Shown: one piece after another, positions 1 to 6,813 of the stretch | Layout: each line of letters starts with the position of its first letter | How positions within the stretch are numbered: position 1 is the stretch's first letter | Source of the DNA: an uncultured Eubacteriales bacterium | Lineage (GTDB): Bacteria > Bacillota > Clostridia > Lachnospirales > Lachnospiraceae | Length of the DNA: 64,000 bases | Direction of reading: 5' to 3' | Assembly: GCA_949294665.1 (NCBI GenBank) | Contig: CASFID010000059.1 | Span: forward strand, 1 to 64,000 | Position numbers and translations under genes: made by a program | Notes under the pieces: generated by a model | What the model was told of the DNA's origin: nothing | The model's input: the letters and a program-made list of their open reading frames with translations, nothing else | Databases searched by the model: none

Positions 1-2
1 AA

Positions 3-113
3 ACCTTGCAGTATATCATGGGTCACGCAGACATCAGTGTAACCTTGAACACTTACACCCATGTGAATTTTGATGATGCAAAGGAAGAAGTATATCGGAT
101 AGCGAATAGTTAA
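3..113 (+). CDS. Tyrosine recombinase (integrase), C-terminal fragment
   Basis: The reading frame enters from outside the window and stops at 111-113. Its last 36 residues carry the end of the catalytic domain of phage/ICE tyrosine recombinases: a GHADISVTLNTYTH block holding a conserved His (GHAD) and the nucleophilic Tyr (TYTH), then a short charged tail. Only this end is visible, so the exact family cannot be given. Such integrases usually sit at the end of the element they mobilise, so an integrated element probably lies to the left and the chromosomal backbone resumes just after this gene. Confidence 0.85.
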   Translation, partial: TLQYIMGHADISVTLNTYTHVNFDDAKEEVYRIANS

Positions 114-121
114 AAAAGCCT

Positions 122-148
122 GTTGGTAAAGGCGCTTGCTTTACCAAC
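122..148. repeat. Inverted repeat after the integrase; possible att region
   Basis: GTTGGTAAA (122-130) and TTTACCAAC (140-148) form a perfect 9-bp stem with a 9-base loop, nine bases after the integrase stop. A further partial copy (TTTACCAAG) follows at about 153. The rest of 114-298 holds no gene. It carries a direct repeat, TTTGAGAAGA, at 195-204 and 259-268. The hairpin may terminate the integrase transcript although no T-run follows, or belong to the element's attachment end. Assigning an att core needs the left end of the element. Confidence 0.45.
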
Positions 149-298
149 GGATTTACCAAGATTGCAGGGAAAAACATAAGAAAATACGAGAAGATTTGAG
201 AAGATACCTTGAAAAGAAAGGAAAACTCAAAAGTCGGAAAACCCTGAAATATCAAGCGTTTGAGAAGAAATACAAGACTTAAATGGAGATATAAAAAG

Positions 299-763
299 AT
301 GATTAGAGTATTATTTATATGCCACGGCAATATCTGCCGCTCAACTATGGCACAGTCTGTTTTTCAGCACATGGTCGATGAGGCCGGCCTGTCCGACCGG
401 TTTTACATTGATTCCGCCGCGACCAGCCGTGAGGAGATCGGCAATCCGCCGCACCACGGAACACAGAAGAAACTTAAGGAAGTCGGGATACCGTGTGTCT
501 CCCACCGGGCCCGTCAGCTCCGTCAGGATGAGTACGACAAGTTTGACTACATAATCGGTATGGATACATGGAACATACGGGATATCAACCGGATTCTAGG
601 AAACGATGATATAGACGGTAAAGTACATAAACTTCTTGACTTTACAGACCGGAGAGAACAGAACATCGCAGATCCGTGGTACACAGGCAATTTTGACGAT
701 ACTTACAGAGATGTAAAAGAGGGCTGTGAAGCCCTCATGAAAGAATGTCTCTTACGCCTCTAG
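299..763 (+). CDS. Low-molecular-weight protein tyrosine phosphatase
   Basis: A 154-residue protein of normal length for the LMW-PTP/arsenate reductase-like family, which hydrolyses phosphotyrosine or phosphoarginine in the cytoplasm. The P-loop CHGNICRS is at residues 8-15, with Cys8 as nucleophile and Arg14 binding phosphate. The general-acid loop is ADPWYTGNF, with Asp125. The start at 299 is chosen because a GGAG lies ten bases upstream and the family begins right at MIRVLFIC; an in-frame ATG at 260 would add 13 atypical residues. The gene is convergent with the J-domain gene and overlaps it by 12 bases. The substrate is unknown. Confidence 0.92.
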   Translation: MIRVLFICHGNICRSTMAQSVFQHMVDEAGLSDRFYIDSAATSREEIGNPPHHGTQKKLKEVGIPCVSHRARQLRQDEYDKFDYIIGMDTWNIRDINRILGNDDIDGKVHKLLDFTDRREQNIADPWYTGNFDDTYRDVKEGCEALMKECLLRL

Positions 764-784
764 GGCGTAAGAGAGTAGTTTTTT
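749..784 (+). terminator. Intrinsic terminator overlapping two convergent stop codons
   Basis: CTCTTACGCC (749-758) pairs perfectly with GGCGTAAGAG (764-773) around a five-base loop, and a TTTTTT run lies at 779-784. The stem contains the TAG stop of the phosphatase gene (761-763, in the loop) and the TAA stop of the J-domain gene on the other strand (752-754). The T-run favours termination of plus-strand transcription. Confidence 0.8.
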
Positions 785-1465
785 AAGATTATTATGGAAC
801 TGGCGGTTCTGAGAACGGAGCCGCATTTTCTCTGTTCCGGTTTTCGTCTCTTCTATATATGCGTCATATCTTGAAAAAAGGATATGGTAATCCATCGTCT
901 GTTTCTGCCCCCATCGGATAAGCACCCAGTTCATGGCGTCCGGAGACCAGTATTCCATGGGAATGCCGGCCATTTTTAAGATAGTCATATACCGGATCGC
1001 CTGAGAAGAGAGCTTTTCAATCTGGCGGATCCGGGAACTTTCCTCCGCTCTGTCTTTATTTCCGATCTTTCGCAGAATGCGCTGCGGAAGACTCTTTTTC
1101 TGGCTTTCGCGTTTTATCAGCCGGGCGCTCCTGCCGATGATCTCGTGGAGCTGATTGGCTGTATTCCAGTAAGTGACAAACGATACGGGTTCATCTTCAC
1201 CGTTTTCAGGTCCTACTTTAAACGTACGGAATACACGGGTAGTTGTTCCGAATACTTCCTGATCATAGTCCTTCCTCTTTTCTTCATTCGAGAGAACCCG
1301 GTAAGCCTCAAGTATCTCCTGCATAAAAGCAGTGGTATCAATATCTTTATGTACATTTGCATCGGGATGATATACTTTTGCCAATGCATTTTTTGCCATT
1401 GTGATCTCTTCCAGAGTAGCGTCCCTGGATACACCTAATACGTCATAATAAGTGTGTGATTTCAT
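752..1465 (-). CDS. J-domain (DnaJ-like) protein
   Basis: 237 residues. The N-terminal 70 or so form a J domain with the diagnostic HPD tripeptide at residues 33-35 (VYHPDANVH), which stimulates the ATPase of DnaK-type Hsp70. There is no Gly/Phe region and no CxxCxGxG zinc repeats, so this is a class C J protein, not DnaJ itself. The C-terminal two thirds is basic and charged, and I do not recognise it. The start at 1465 has GGAG seven bases upstream and a good promoter further up; a longer frame to 1621 adds residues unlike J proteins. The partner role is inferred from the J domain only. Confidence 0.8.
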   Translation of the reverse strand: MKSHTYYDVLGVSRDATLEEITMAKNALAKVYHPDANVHKDIDTTAFMQEILEAYRVLSNEEKRKDYDQEVFGTTTRVFRTFKVGPENGEDEPVSFVTYWNTANQLHEIIGRSARLIKRESQKKSLPQRILRKIGNKDRAEESSRIRQIEKLSSQAIRYMTILKMAGIPMEYWSPDAMNWVLIRWGQKQTMDYHILFSRYDAYIEETKTGTEKMRLRSQNRQFHNNLKKLLSYALEA

Positions 1466-1507
1466 CGTGATCTCCTTATCAACCTGTCCATTTATACTCC
1501 TATGGTA

Positions 1508-1536
1508 AATATACGCCAGGAAATCCCAAAAGTCAA
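1508..1536 (-). promoter_or_regulatory. Sigma-A-type promoter for the J-domain gene
   Basis: Read on the minus strand: TTGACT (1536-1531), a 17-base spacer, TATATT (1513-1508). It lies about 43 bases upstream of the start at 1465 and is the best match in the divergent region 1466-1641. No comparably convincing plus-strand promoter was found for the dacF gene there. Confidence 0.7.
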
Positions 1537-1641
1537 TCGTGCTATAAGACAGAAAATTGACGGTATATCCTTTTTTCTGGGCATATTTCTGACTGTCCGC
1601 GCTTATATTAGTAACATACATAATATGCGGTGAGGTTTGTG

Positions 1642-2835
1642 ATGAAAAGAATACACGCAGCTCTGTTTGCGCTTATGATGATCCTGACATGTCTTCTGAT
1701 GCCGCTTTCAAAGGTACATGCGGACAATGAAAGTGAGGAGCAGACAACGCAGGCCGCAGTGGAAGTAAGCGCTCCGTCGGTCATTCTGATGGAGGCGTCG
1801 ACGGGGACAGTCATTTTTGAGAAAGATGCGGATACAGCGCGTCCGCCGGCAAGCGTGACCAAGATAATGACGATGCTCCTTATATTTGATGCGCTTGAAG
1901 AGGGAACCATTCATCTTGAAGATGATGTGACCGTATCGGAATACGCTGCTTCCATGGGCGGTTCACAGGTGTTTTTAGAACCGGGAGAGACACAGAGCGT
2001 CGATACCATGCTCAAGTGTATCGCCGTTGCCAGTGCGAACGACGCCTGCGTTGCCATGGCAGAATATATATGCGGAAATGAAGAGGAGTTTGTCGCTCGC
2101 ATGAATGAACGGGCGAAAGGACTCGGCATGGAGAATACTGTCTTTGTCAACTGCAACGGACTGGATGCGGACGGTCATGTCACAAGCGCCCGGGATATCG
2201 CTCTGATGTCGCGCGAACTGATAACAAAGTATCCTCAGATCCATGATTATTCCATGATATGGATGGAGAATATTACCCACAAGACGAACAAAGGAACATC
2301 GGAGTTCGGTCTTACCAATACAAATAAGCTGGTGAGACAGTATGAATATACAACAGGGCTCAAGACCGGCTCAACAGGAGAAGCGAAGTTCTGCGTGTCG
2401 GCCACAGCCGAGAAAAACGGGATAGAGCTTATCGCCGTAGTGATGGGGGCTGAGAATTCAAAAGAGCGGTTTGCCGACGCGGTGAAGCTTTTGAACTATG
2501 GTTTCGGAAAGTGTCAGTTATATACGGATGAGAGCACAGAGGGCATCTCCCCGGTATCCGTAGAAAACGGAGTTGAGGATACACTGGATGCCGGCAGAGC
2601 GGATGTGTTCTCTTACCTGGATACAGAAGGAACAAATGTCAGTGCGATCGAGCGGAATGTACAGATCGACAGTCCGATATCGGCGCCGGTGAGGAAAGGG
2701 GACGTACTCGGCTATCTCGTATATGAACTGGACGGCAGAGAGATCGGGAAAACAGAGATCATCGCCCTGGAAGACGTGGAAAAGGCAGGTTATCTGGACT
2801 ACCTGTCCGATACGATAAAAAGAGTATTTTTATAA
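1642..2835 (+). CDS. dacF: D-alanyl-D-alanine carboxypeptidase (DacF/PBP5 type), copy 1
   Basis: 397 residues; trims the terminal D-Ala from peptidoglycan pentapeptides outside the membrane. A signal peptide covers about residues 1-27 (MKRIHAAL, hydrophobic core, cut near KVHA). The penicillin-binding triad is complete: SVTK (Ser71 nucleophile, Lys74), SAND, and KTGS. The C-terminal part fits the PBP5 C-terminal beta domain. The start at 1642 has a GGTGAGG six bases upstream; a GTG at 1630 is also in frame. A paralogue lies at 5464-6690. DacF in Bacillus is forespore-expressed, but the sequence here does not show which sigma factor is used. Confidence 0.9.
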   Translation: MKRIHAALFALMMILTCLLMPLSKVHADNESEEQTTQAAVEVSAPSVILMEASTGTVIFEKDADTARPPASVTKIMTMLLIFDALEEGTIHLEDDVTVSEYAASMGGSQVFLEPGETQSVDTMLKCIAVASANDACVAMAEYICGNEEEFVARMNERAKGLGMENTVFVNCNGLDADGHVTSARDIALMSRELITKYPQIHDYSMIWMENITHKTNKGTSEFGLTNTNKLVRQYEYTTGLKTGSTGEAKFCVSATAEKNGIELIAVVMGAENSKERFADAVKLLNYGFGKCQLYTDESTEGISPVSVENGVEDTLDAGRADVFSYLDTEGTNVSAIERNVQIDSPISAPVRKGDVLGYLVYELDGREIGKTEIIALEDVEKAGYLDYLSDTIKRVFL

Positions 2836-2857
2836 TATTCTTGTTCCGGGAAGTGAG

Positions 2858-2962
2858 ATGAATTATAATGAGATGGACAGTGCGGCGCAAATTTCGGAGT
2901 ATGCGCCGCACCGCTCAGAAGAGAAAAGACGGACAAGCTGGAAGAGGAGAAGAAAGAGATGA
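2858..2962 (+). CDS. Possible small leader ORF coupled to the phosphoesterase gene
   Basis: A 34-codon frame starts MNYNEMDSAA and ends in a very basic tail (SWKRRRKR). It has GGAAGTGAG just upstream and its TGA overlaps the ATG of the next gene (ATGA at 2959-2962), as in translationally coupled pairs. The family is not recognised. It may be a remnant of the rearrangement that built the downstream chimeric gene, or a chance frame. Confidence 0.3.
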   Translation: MNYNEMDSAAQISEYAPHRSEEKRRTSWKRRRKR

Positions 2963-3948
2963 ATTATGCCGGGATCATAGATCATACGCTTTTAAAGCCG
3001 GATGCGGCCAAAGAACAGGTTCTTGTGATCCTGGCTGCATTCCTTTTCATTGGAGCGGCCCTGGAGATATACAGGGAGGTACATCATTTCCGTACCATTC
3101 ATTATGAGGTTTCGTCGCAGAAACTCTCTGACTGTGACGGAGAGATCAGGCTTATATTCCTGAGCGATCTTCATAACCGGAGCTATGGGAAGGACAATGA
3201 GACGCTTATAGATGCGATCCGGGAAGAACGTCCGGATCTGATCTTGATCGGCGGCGATATGCTGGTCGGAAAGCCCGGGGTTCCCTGCGATGTGGCACTG
3301 AGCCTGGCAGAACGCCTTACGGCAGTTTGTCCGGTATACTATGCGCTCGGCAACCATGAAGGGAGAATGAAAGAACAACCCGATCGGTACGGCGGAGTCT
3401 GGGTGGAGTACAAGACACTTCTGGAGAGAAGAGGAGTCATCTTTCTGGAAAATGCTGCAGAGCCGGTCTGCATCAGAGGACAGAAGATCGTACTGTGCGG
3501 ACTCGAACTGCCGGTCTTCACTTACAGGAAGTTCAGAAAGGCCGAGATTAACGGCGACGATATACAGAGGTATCTCGCGGTCCGCCGCCACGACCGCCTG
3601 TCTCCATGTACACCGGCAGGAAGAATTCCCTCAGATGCGCAAAAGCCGGAAGGAGACGACGTGTTTACCATTCTGATGGCTCATAATCCGGCATACATGG
3701 ATGCCTATCTTAAATGGGGAGCTGACCTTGTCCTGTCCGGGCATCTCCACGGCGGCCTTGTCCGTGTTCCGGGCCTCGGCGGAGTCATTACGCCTCAGGG
3801 ATTCCTGTTTCCAAAGTATTCAGGTGAGCTGACGCGCGTGGGAAGACAGACCGTGATCGTAAGCCGCGGACTTGGAACGCATACTCTGAATATCAGACTT
3901 TTCAATATGCCGGAGCTTATTGCCGTCCGCCTAAAAAAGTCATTGTAA
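2959..3948 (+). CDS. Membrane-anchored metallophosphoesterase with a DeoC-derived N-terminus
   Basis: 329 residues. Residues about 55-325 form a calcineurin-like phosphoesterase of the YkuE/YaeI type with all metal motifs: SDLH, GGDM, GNHE, AHNP and GHLHGG. A hydrophobic anchor spans about residues 21-36. The first 22 residues (IDHTLLKPDAAKEQ inside) match the start of deoxyribose-phosphate aldolase, not this family, so the 5' end of a deoC gene with its ribosome site appears fused in frame to the phosphoesterase. A GTG at 3025 could be the ancestral start. AGGAGAAG upstream supports initiation at 2959. The substrate is unknown; relatives act on phospholipid or cell-envelope phosphates. Confidence 0.85.
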   Translation: MNYAGIIDHTLLKPDAAKEQVLVILAAFLFIGAALEIYREVHHFRTIHYEVSSQKLSDCDGEIRLIFLSDLHNRSYGKDNETLIDAIREERPDLILIGGDMLVGKPGVPCDVALSLAERLTAVCPVYYALGNHEGRMKEQPDRYGGVWVEYKTLLERRGVIFLENAAEPVCIRGQKIVLCGLELPVFTYRKFRKAEINGDDIQRYLAVRRHDRLSPCTPAGRIPSDAQKPEGDDVFTILMAHNPAYMDAYLKWGADLVLSGHLHGGLVRVPGLGGVITPQGFLFPKYSGELTRVGRQTVIVSRGLGTHTLNIRLFNMPELIAVRLKKSL

Positions 3949-3971
3949 AAGGATGACGGTTCCAGTATAAT
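3943..3971 (+). promoter_or_regulatory. Sigma-A-type promoter for scpAB
   Basis: TTGTAA (3943-3948), a 17-base spacer, TATAAT (3966-3971), 59 bases before the scpA start. The -35 box includes the stop codon of the upstream gene. Confidence 0.8.
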
Positions 3972-4030
3972 AGAAATATTGGTATGCAGACGTTCTGCGT
4001 TACACTGACATTGATCACTCGGGAGAAGAT

Positions 4031-4792
4031 ATGGGGATTCCTGTTAAACTGGAAGTATTTGAAGGTCCTCTCGACCTTCTGCTTCATCTTATCGATAAAA
4101 ATAAAATAGACATCTATGACATACCGATCGTTGAGATCACAAATCAATATATGGAGTATATCCGCAATATGCAAAGAGAAGACCTTAATGTTATGAGCGA
4201 ATTTCTTGTTATGGCGGCCACACTGCTTGATATCAAGTGCCGGATGCTCCTTCCAAAAGAGATAAACGAGGACGGCGAGGAAGAAGATCCCCGCAGCGAA
4301 CTGGTGGAACAGCTTCTGCAGTATAAGATGTACAAGTATATTGCATATGAGCTTAAAGACAGAGAAAATGACTCCGATCTGGTGATGTACAAAGGGCCGT
4401 CGATTCCAGAAGAAGTAGAGGAGTATGTGGAACCGGTCAATCTGGATAAGCTTCTGGGCGACCTTACGCTCAGAAAATTAAACGACATCTTCCGCGATGT
4501 CATGAAAAGGCAGAATGATAAGATCGATCCTGTGAGAAGTAAATTTGGAAAAATCGAGAAAGAGGAGGTGTCTCTTTCTGATAAATTTACTTATATCCAC
4601 AGTTATATGCGCGACCACAGAAGATTCAGTTTTCGGCAGCTTTTGGAAAAGCAGCACAGCAGAATGCAGGTCGTCGTTACATTTCTGGCAATCCTGGAGA
4701 TGATGAAGCTGGGAGAGATCCATGTGGAGCAGGATCATACCTGCGGGGATATACTGATCGAAAGAACGGAGGAGTTAAATGGAGATCGATAA
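4031..4792 (+). CDS. scpA: Segregation and condensation protein A (kleisin)
   Basis: 253 residues. ScpA bridges the SMC heads and binds ScpB in the bacterial condensin that compacts and segregates the chromosome. The N-terminal signature FEGPLDLLLHLI is at residues 9-20 with the following I.DIPI..I..QY block, and the C-terminal winged-helix segment (FLAILEMMKLGEI) is present. Length is normal. GGGAGAAG precedes the ATG. scpB starts inside its last 14 bases, so the two products are probably made in fixed ratio. Confidence 0.97.
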   Translation: MGIPVKLEVFEGPLDLLLHLIDKNKIDIYDIPIVEITNQYMEYIRNMQREDLNVMSEFLVMAATLLDIKCRMLLPKEINEDGEEEDPRSELVEQLLQYKMYKYIAYELKDRENDSDLVMYKGPSIPEEVEEYVEPVNLDKLLGDLTLRKLNDIFRDVMKRQNDKIDPVRSKFGKIEKEEVSLSDKFTYIHSYMRDHRRFSFRQLLEKQHSRMQVVVTFLAILEMMKLGEIHVEQDHTCGDILIERTEELNGDR

Positions 4793-5348
4793 ACTTCAGG
4801 GAGCGGTCGAGGCGATACTGTTCACGATGGGAGATTCCGTCGAGCTTGGAAAGATAGCCGCCGCGATCGGTCACGACGAAGAAACGACAAGAAAACTGAT
4901 CCACAATATGATGGACCGCTACGAGGAAGAGGACCGGGGGATACGGATCATAGAGCTGGAAGACGCATTCCAGTTCTGCACGAAAAAGGAGATGTATGAG
5001 TATCTGATCCGCGTTGCGAAGCAGCCACGCAGATACGCGCTTACGGACGTGCTGCTGGAGACGCTTTCGATCGTGGCTTACCGGCAGCCGGTCACGAAGC
5101 TTGAGATTGAAAAAATCCGTGGTGTGAAGTCCGATCACGCGGTAAATAAGCTCGTTGAATACGGCCTTGTCGAGGAAACCGGGCGGCTTGACGCTCCGGG
5201 GAGACCTCTGCTGTTTGGGACGACAGAGGAGTTCCTCCGCCGGTTCAGTCTACAGTCTCTTGACGAACTCCCGGTGCTGGATCAGGAGCAGATCCAGCAT
5301 TTTAAAGAAGAGGCTGAAGATGAGGCGCAGATGACACTTGATATCTGA
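4779..5348 (+). CDS. scpB: Segregation and condensation protein B
   Basis: 189 residues, the usual size. ScpB is a dimeric winged-helix protein binding ScpA in the SMC complex. The signature VEAILFTMGDSV is at the N-terminus, and the conserved ETLSIVAYRQPVTK block with the following IRGV is near the middle. It overlaps scpA by 14 bases in another frame and uses GGAGG just upstream of its ATG. No terminator was seen in the 115-base gap that follows. Confidence 0.97.
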   Translation: MEIDKLQGAVEAILFTMGDSVELGKIAAAIGHDEETTRKLIHNMMDRYEEEDRGIRIIELEDAFQFCTKKEMYEYLIRVAKQPRRYALTDVLLETLSIVAYRQPVTKLEIEKIRGVKSDHAVNKLVEYGLVEETGRLDAPGRPLLFGTTEEFLRRFSLQSLDELPVLDQEQIQHFKEEAEDEAQMTLDI

Positions 5349-5463
5349 GACCGTGCTTTACTCCAATCCCTGACGCTGTATTTTACCTGATATGTGCCGG
5401 ATAGTCTATTTCCGCGCAGTCATTCATATATTCTTATCAACAGAATATACAGAGGCGTCTTTC

Positions 5464-6690
5464 ATGATAAGAAGATTCCAGAGAAAGATAGAAACAGCGG
5501 TTGTCCCTGTTCTGATAAGCGTCTGCATCCTGGCCGCCGGGATCCTGCCGGTCAGCGCCGCCGGGCAGGAAGAACAGGAGATAGCGCCCTCTCAGTTGTA
5601 CGCCCGTTATGCAGTTCTTATGGACGCTGATACAGGGCGTATTTTATTTACAAAGAATGGAAGCAAAGAAGCGCCAATGGCGAGCACTACGAAGATCATG
5701 ACCTGTATCCTGGCGCTGGAAAATGCAGAGTTGTCGGATGAGGTGGCCTTCAGCGACAACGCGCAGTCTCAGCCGGAAGTGAGACTCGGCGCAAAAAGCG
5801 GACAGAAGTTTTACATGAAAGATCTTCTGTATTCGCTGATGCTCGAATCCCACAATGACTCTGCAGTCGCCATCGCAGAGCATGTCGGAGGAAATGTGGA
5901 AGGATTCGCGGATATGATGAATGAGAAAGCAGAGGAACTTGGCTGCAGCGCTACATATTTTATCACGCCGAACGGTCTGGATGCCAGGGACGACGCCGGT
6001 ATCCACCACACGACTGCCGCAGATCTGGCGCTCATCATGCGGTACTGCATCATGTCGTCTCCCTGCAGAGACGCCTTTCTTGAGATCACGCGGACAGAAG
6101 AACATACTTTTACAGATGTGGAAGAGCGCAGTTCTTATTCCTGTACAAATCACAACGCATTTCTCAAGATGATGGACGGAGCACTGACTGGAAAGACTGG
6201 TTTCACCGCCGATGCGGGATACTGCTATGTGGGAGCCCTCAGAGATGATGACCGCACGTTCATCGTCGCGCTTCTAGCCTGCGGCTGGCCGAACAATAAA
6301 GGGTATAAATGGTCTGATACAAGAAAACTGATGGAATATGGTATTGAAAATTACTCCTATCAGGAGATCACGCCGGATATCAGCCGGGTGATCTCCGTCC
6401 GAAACGGTTATGCGGGCGGTTTCCCGGATCCGGAGGGGGTTGTGACGCAGATATACGTTCCGGAAGATCCCGTGCGTGTGCTTCTGAATCAAAGCGATGT
6501 AGTAGAGCGCCGGATCGAGCTGCCCGATGAATTAAACGCACCGGTCAAAAAGGGTGCTGAGATCGGACGCGTGGTCTGTACAGTAAACGGCGTCCCCGTC
6601 GCAGAATATCGGATCTGTGCCGGGAGCAATGTTCTGGAGAGGACATTGCAGGTCTGTTTTGACAACATAATTTCGATCTATTCCCTGTGA
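5464..6690 (+). CDS. dacF: D-alanyl-D-alanine carboxypeptidase (DacF/PBP5 type), copy 2
   Basis: 408 residues and a second member of the family seen at 1642. A signal peptide spans about 1-33 (basic MIRRFQRK start, hydrophobic stretch, VSAAG end). The active-site motifs are STTK (Ser74, Lys77), SHND and KTGF. The substrate is the terminal D-Ala of peptidoglycan side chains. The start at 5464 follows an AGAGG nine bases upstream; an in-frame ATG at 5392 would put 24 non-signal residues in front. Two paralogues so close together suggest one vegetative and one sporulation role, which is inference only. Confidence 0.9.
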   Translation: MIRRFQRKIETAVVPVLISVCILAAGILPVSAAGQEEQEIAPSQLYARYAVLMDADTGRILFTKNGSKEAPMASTTKIMTCILALENAELSDEVAFSDNAQSQPEVRLGAKSGQKFYMKDLLYSLMLESHNDSAVAIAEHVGGNVEGFADMMNEKAEELGCSATYFITPNGLDARDDAGIHHTTAADLALIMRYCIMSSPCRDAFLEITRTEEHTFTDVEERSSYSCTNHNAFLKMMDGALTGKTGFTADAGYCYVGALRDDDRTFIVALLACGWPNNKGYKWSDTRKLMEYGIENYSYQEITPDISRVISVRNGYAGGFPDPEGVVTQIYVPEDPVRVLLNQSDVVERRIELPDELNAPVKKGAEIGRVVCTVNGVPVAEYRICAGSNVLERTLQVCFDNIISIYSL

Positions 6691-6712
6691 TATTAAAAAA
6701 AATCAATCAAAA

Positions 6713-6794
6713 TGATTAATTTTGCCACTGGAATAAGTATATATCATATGATAGTATAAGTGAGGATAAAATAAAACAACCAAATTGATTAATT
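6713..6794 (+). promoter_or_regulatory. Repeated TGATTAATT boxes upstream of leuA-araC
   Basis: TGATTAATT occurs at 6713-6721 and again at 6786-6794, the second just before the ribosome site. An ATCAATCA stretch at 6702-6709 resembles the opposite strand of the motif. Between the boxes a weak promoter can be drawn: TTGCCA (6722-6727), 19 bases, TATGAT (6747-6752). Boxes flanking a promoter suit an autoregulated gene, and the downstream protein carries its own AraC-type domain. Binding is inference. Confidence 0.4.
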
Positions 6795-6813
6795 ATAAGG
6801 AGATGTACTGAAA

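Noticed and set aside
34..330. 98-codon hydrophobic frame on the minus strand at the left edge
   Set aside because: It overlaps the integrase end and the phosphatase start, and its hydrophobicity comes from AT-rich plus-strand sequence; no ribosome site seen.
6691..6813. T-box or leucine leader upstream of leuA-araC
   Set aside because: No T-box TGGNACC sequence, specifier stem, terminator or leucine-rich leader peptide in the 123-base gap.
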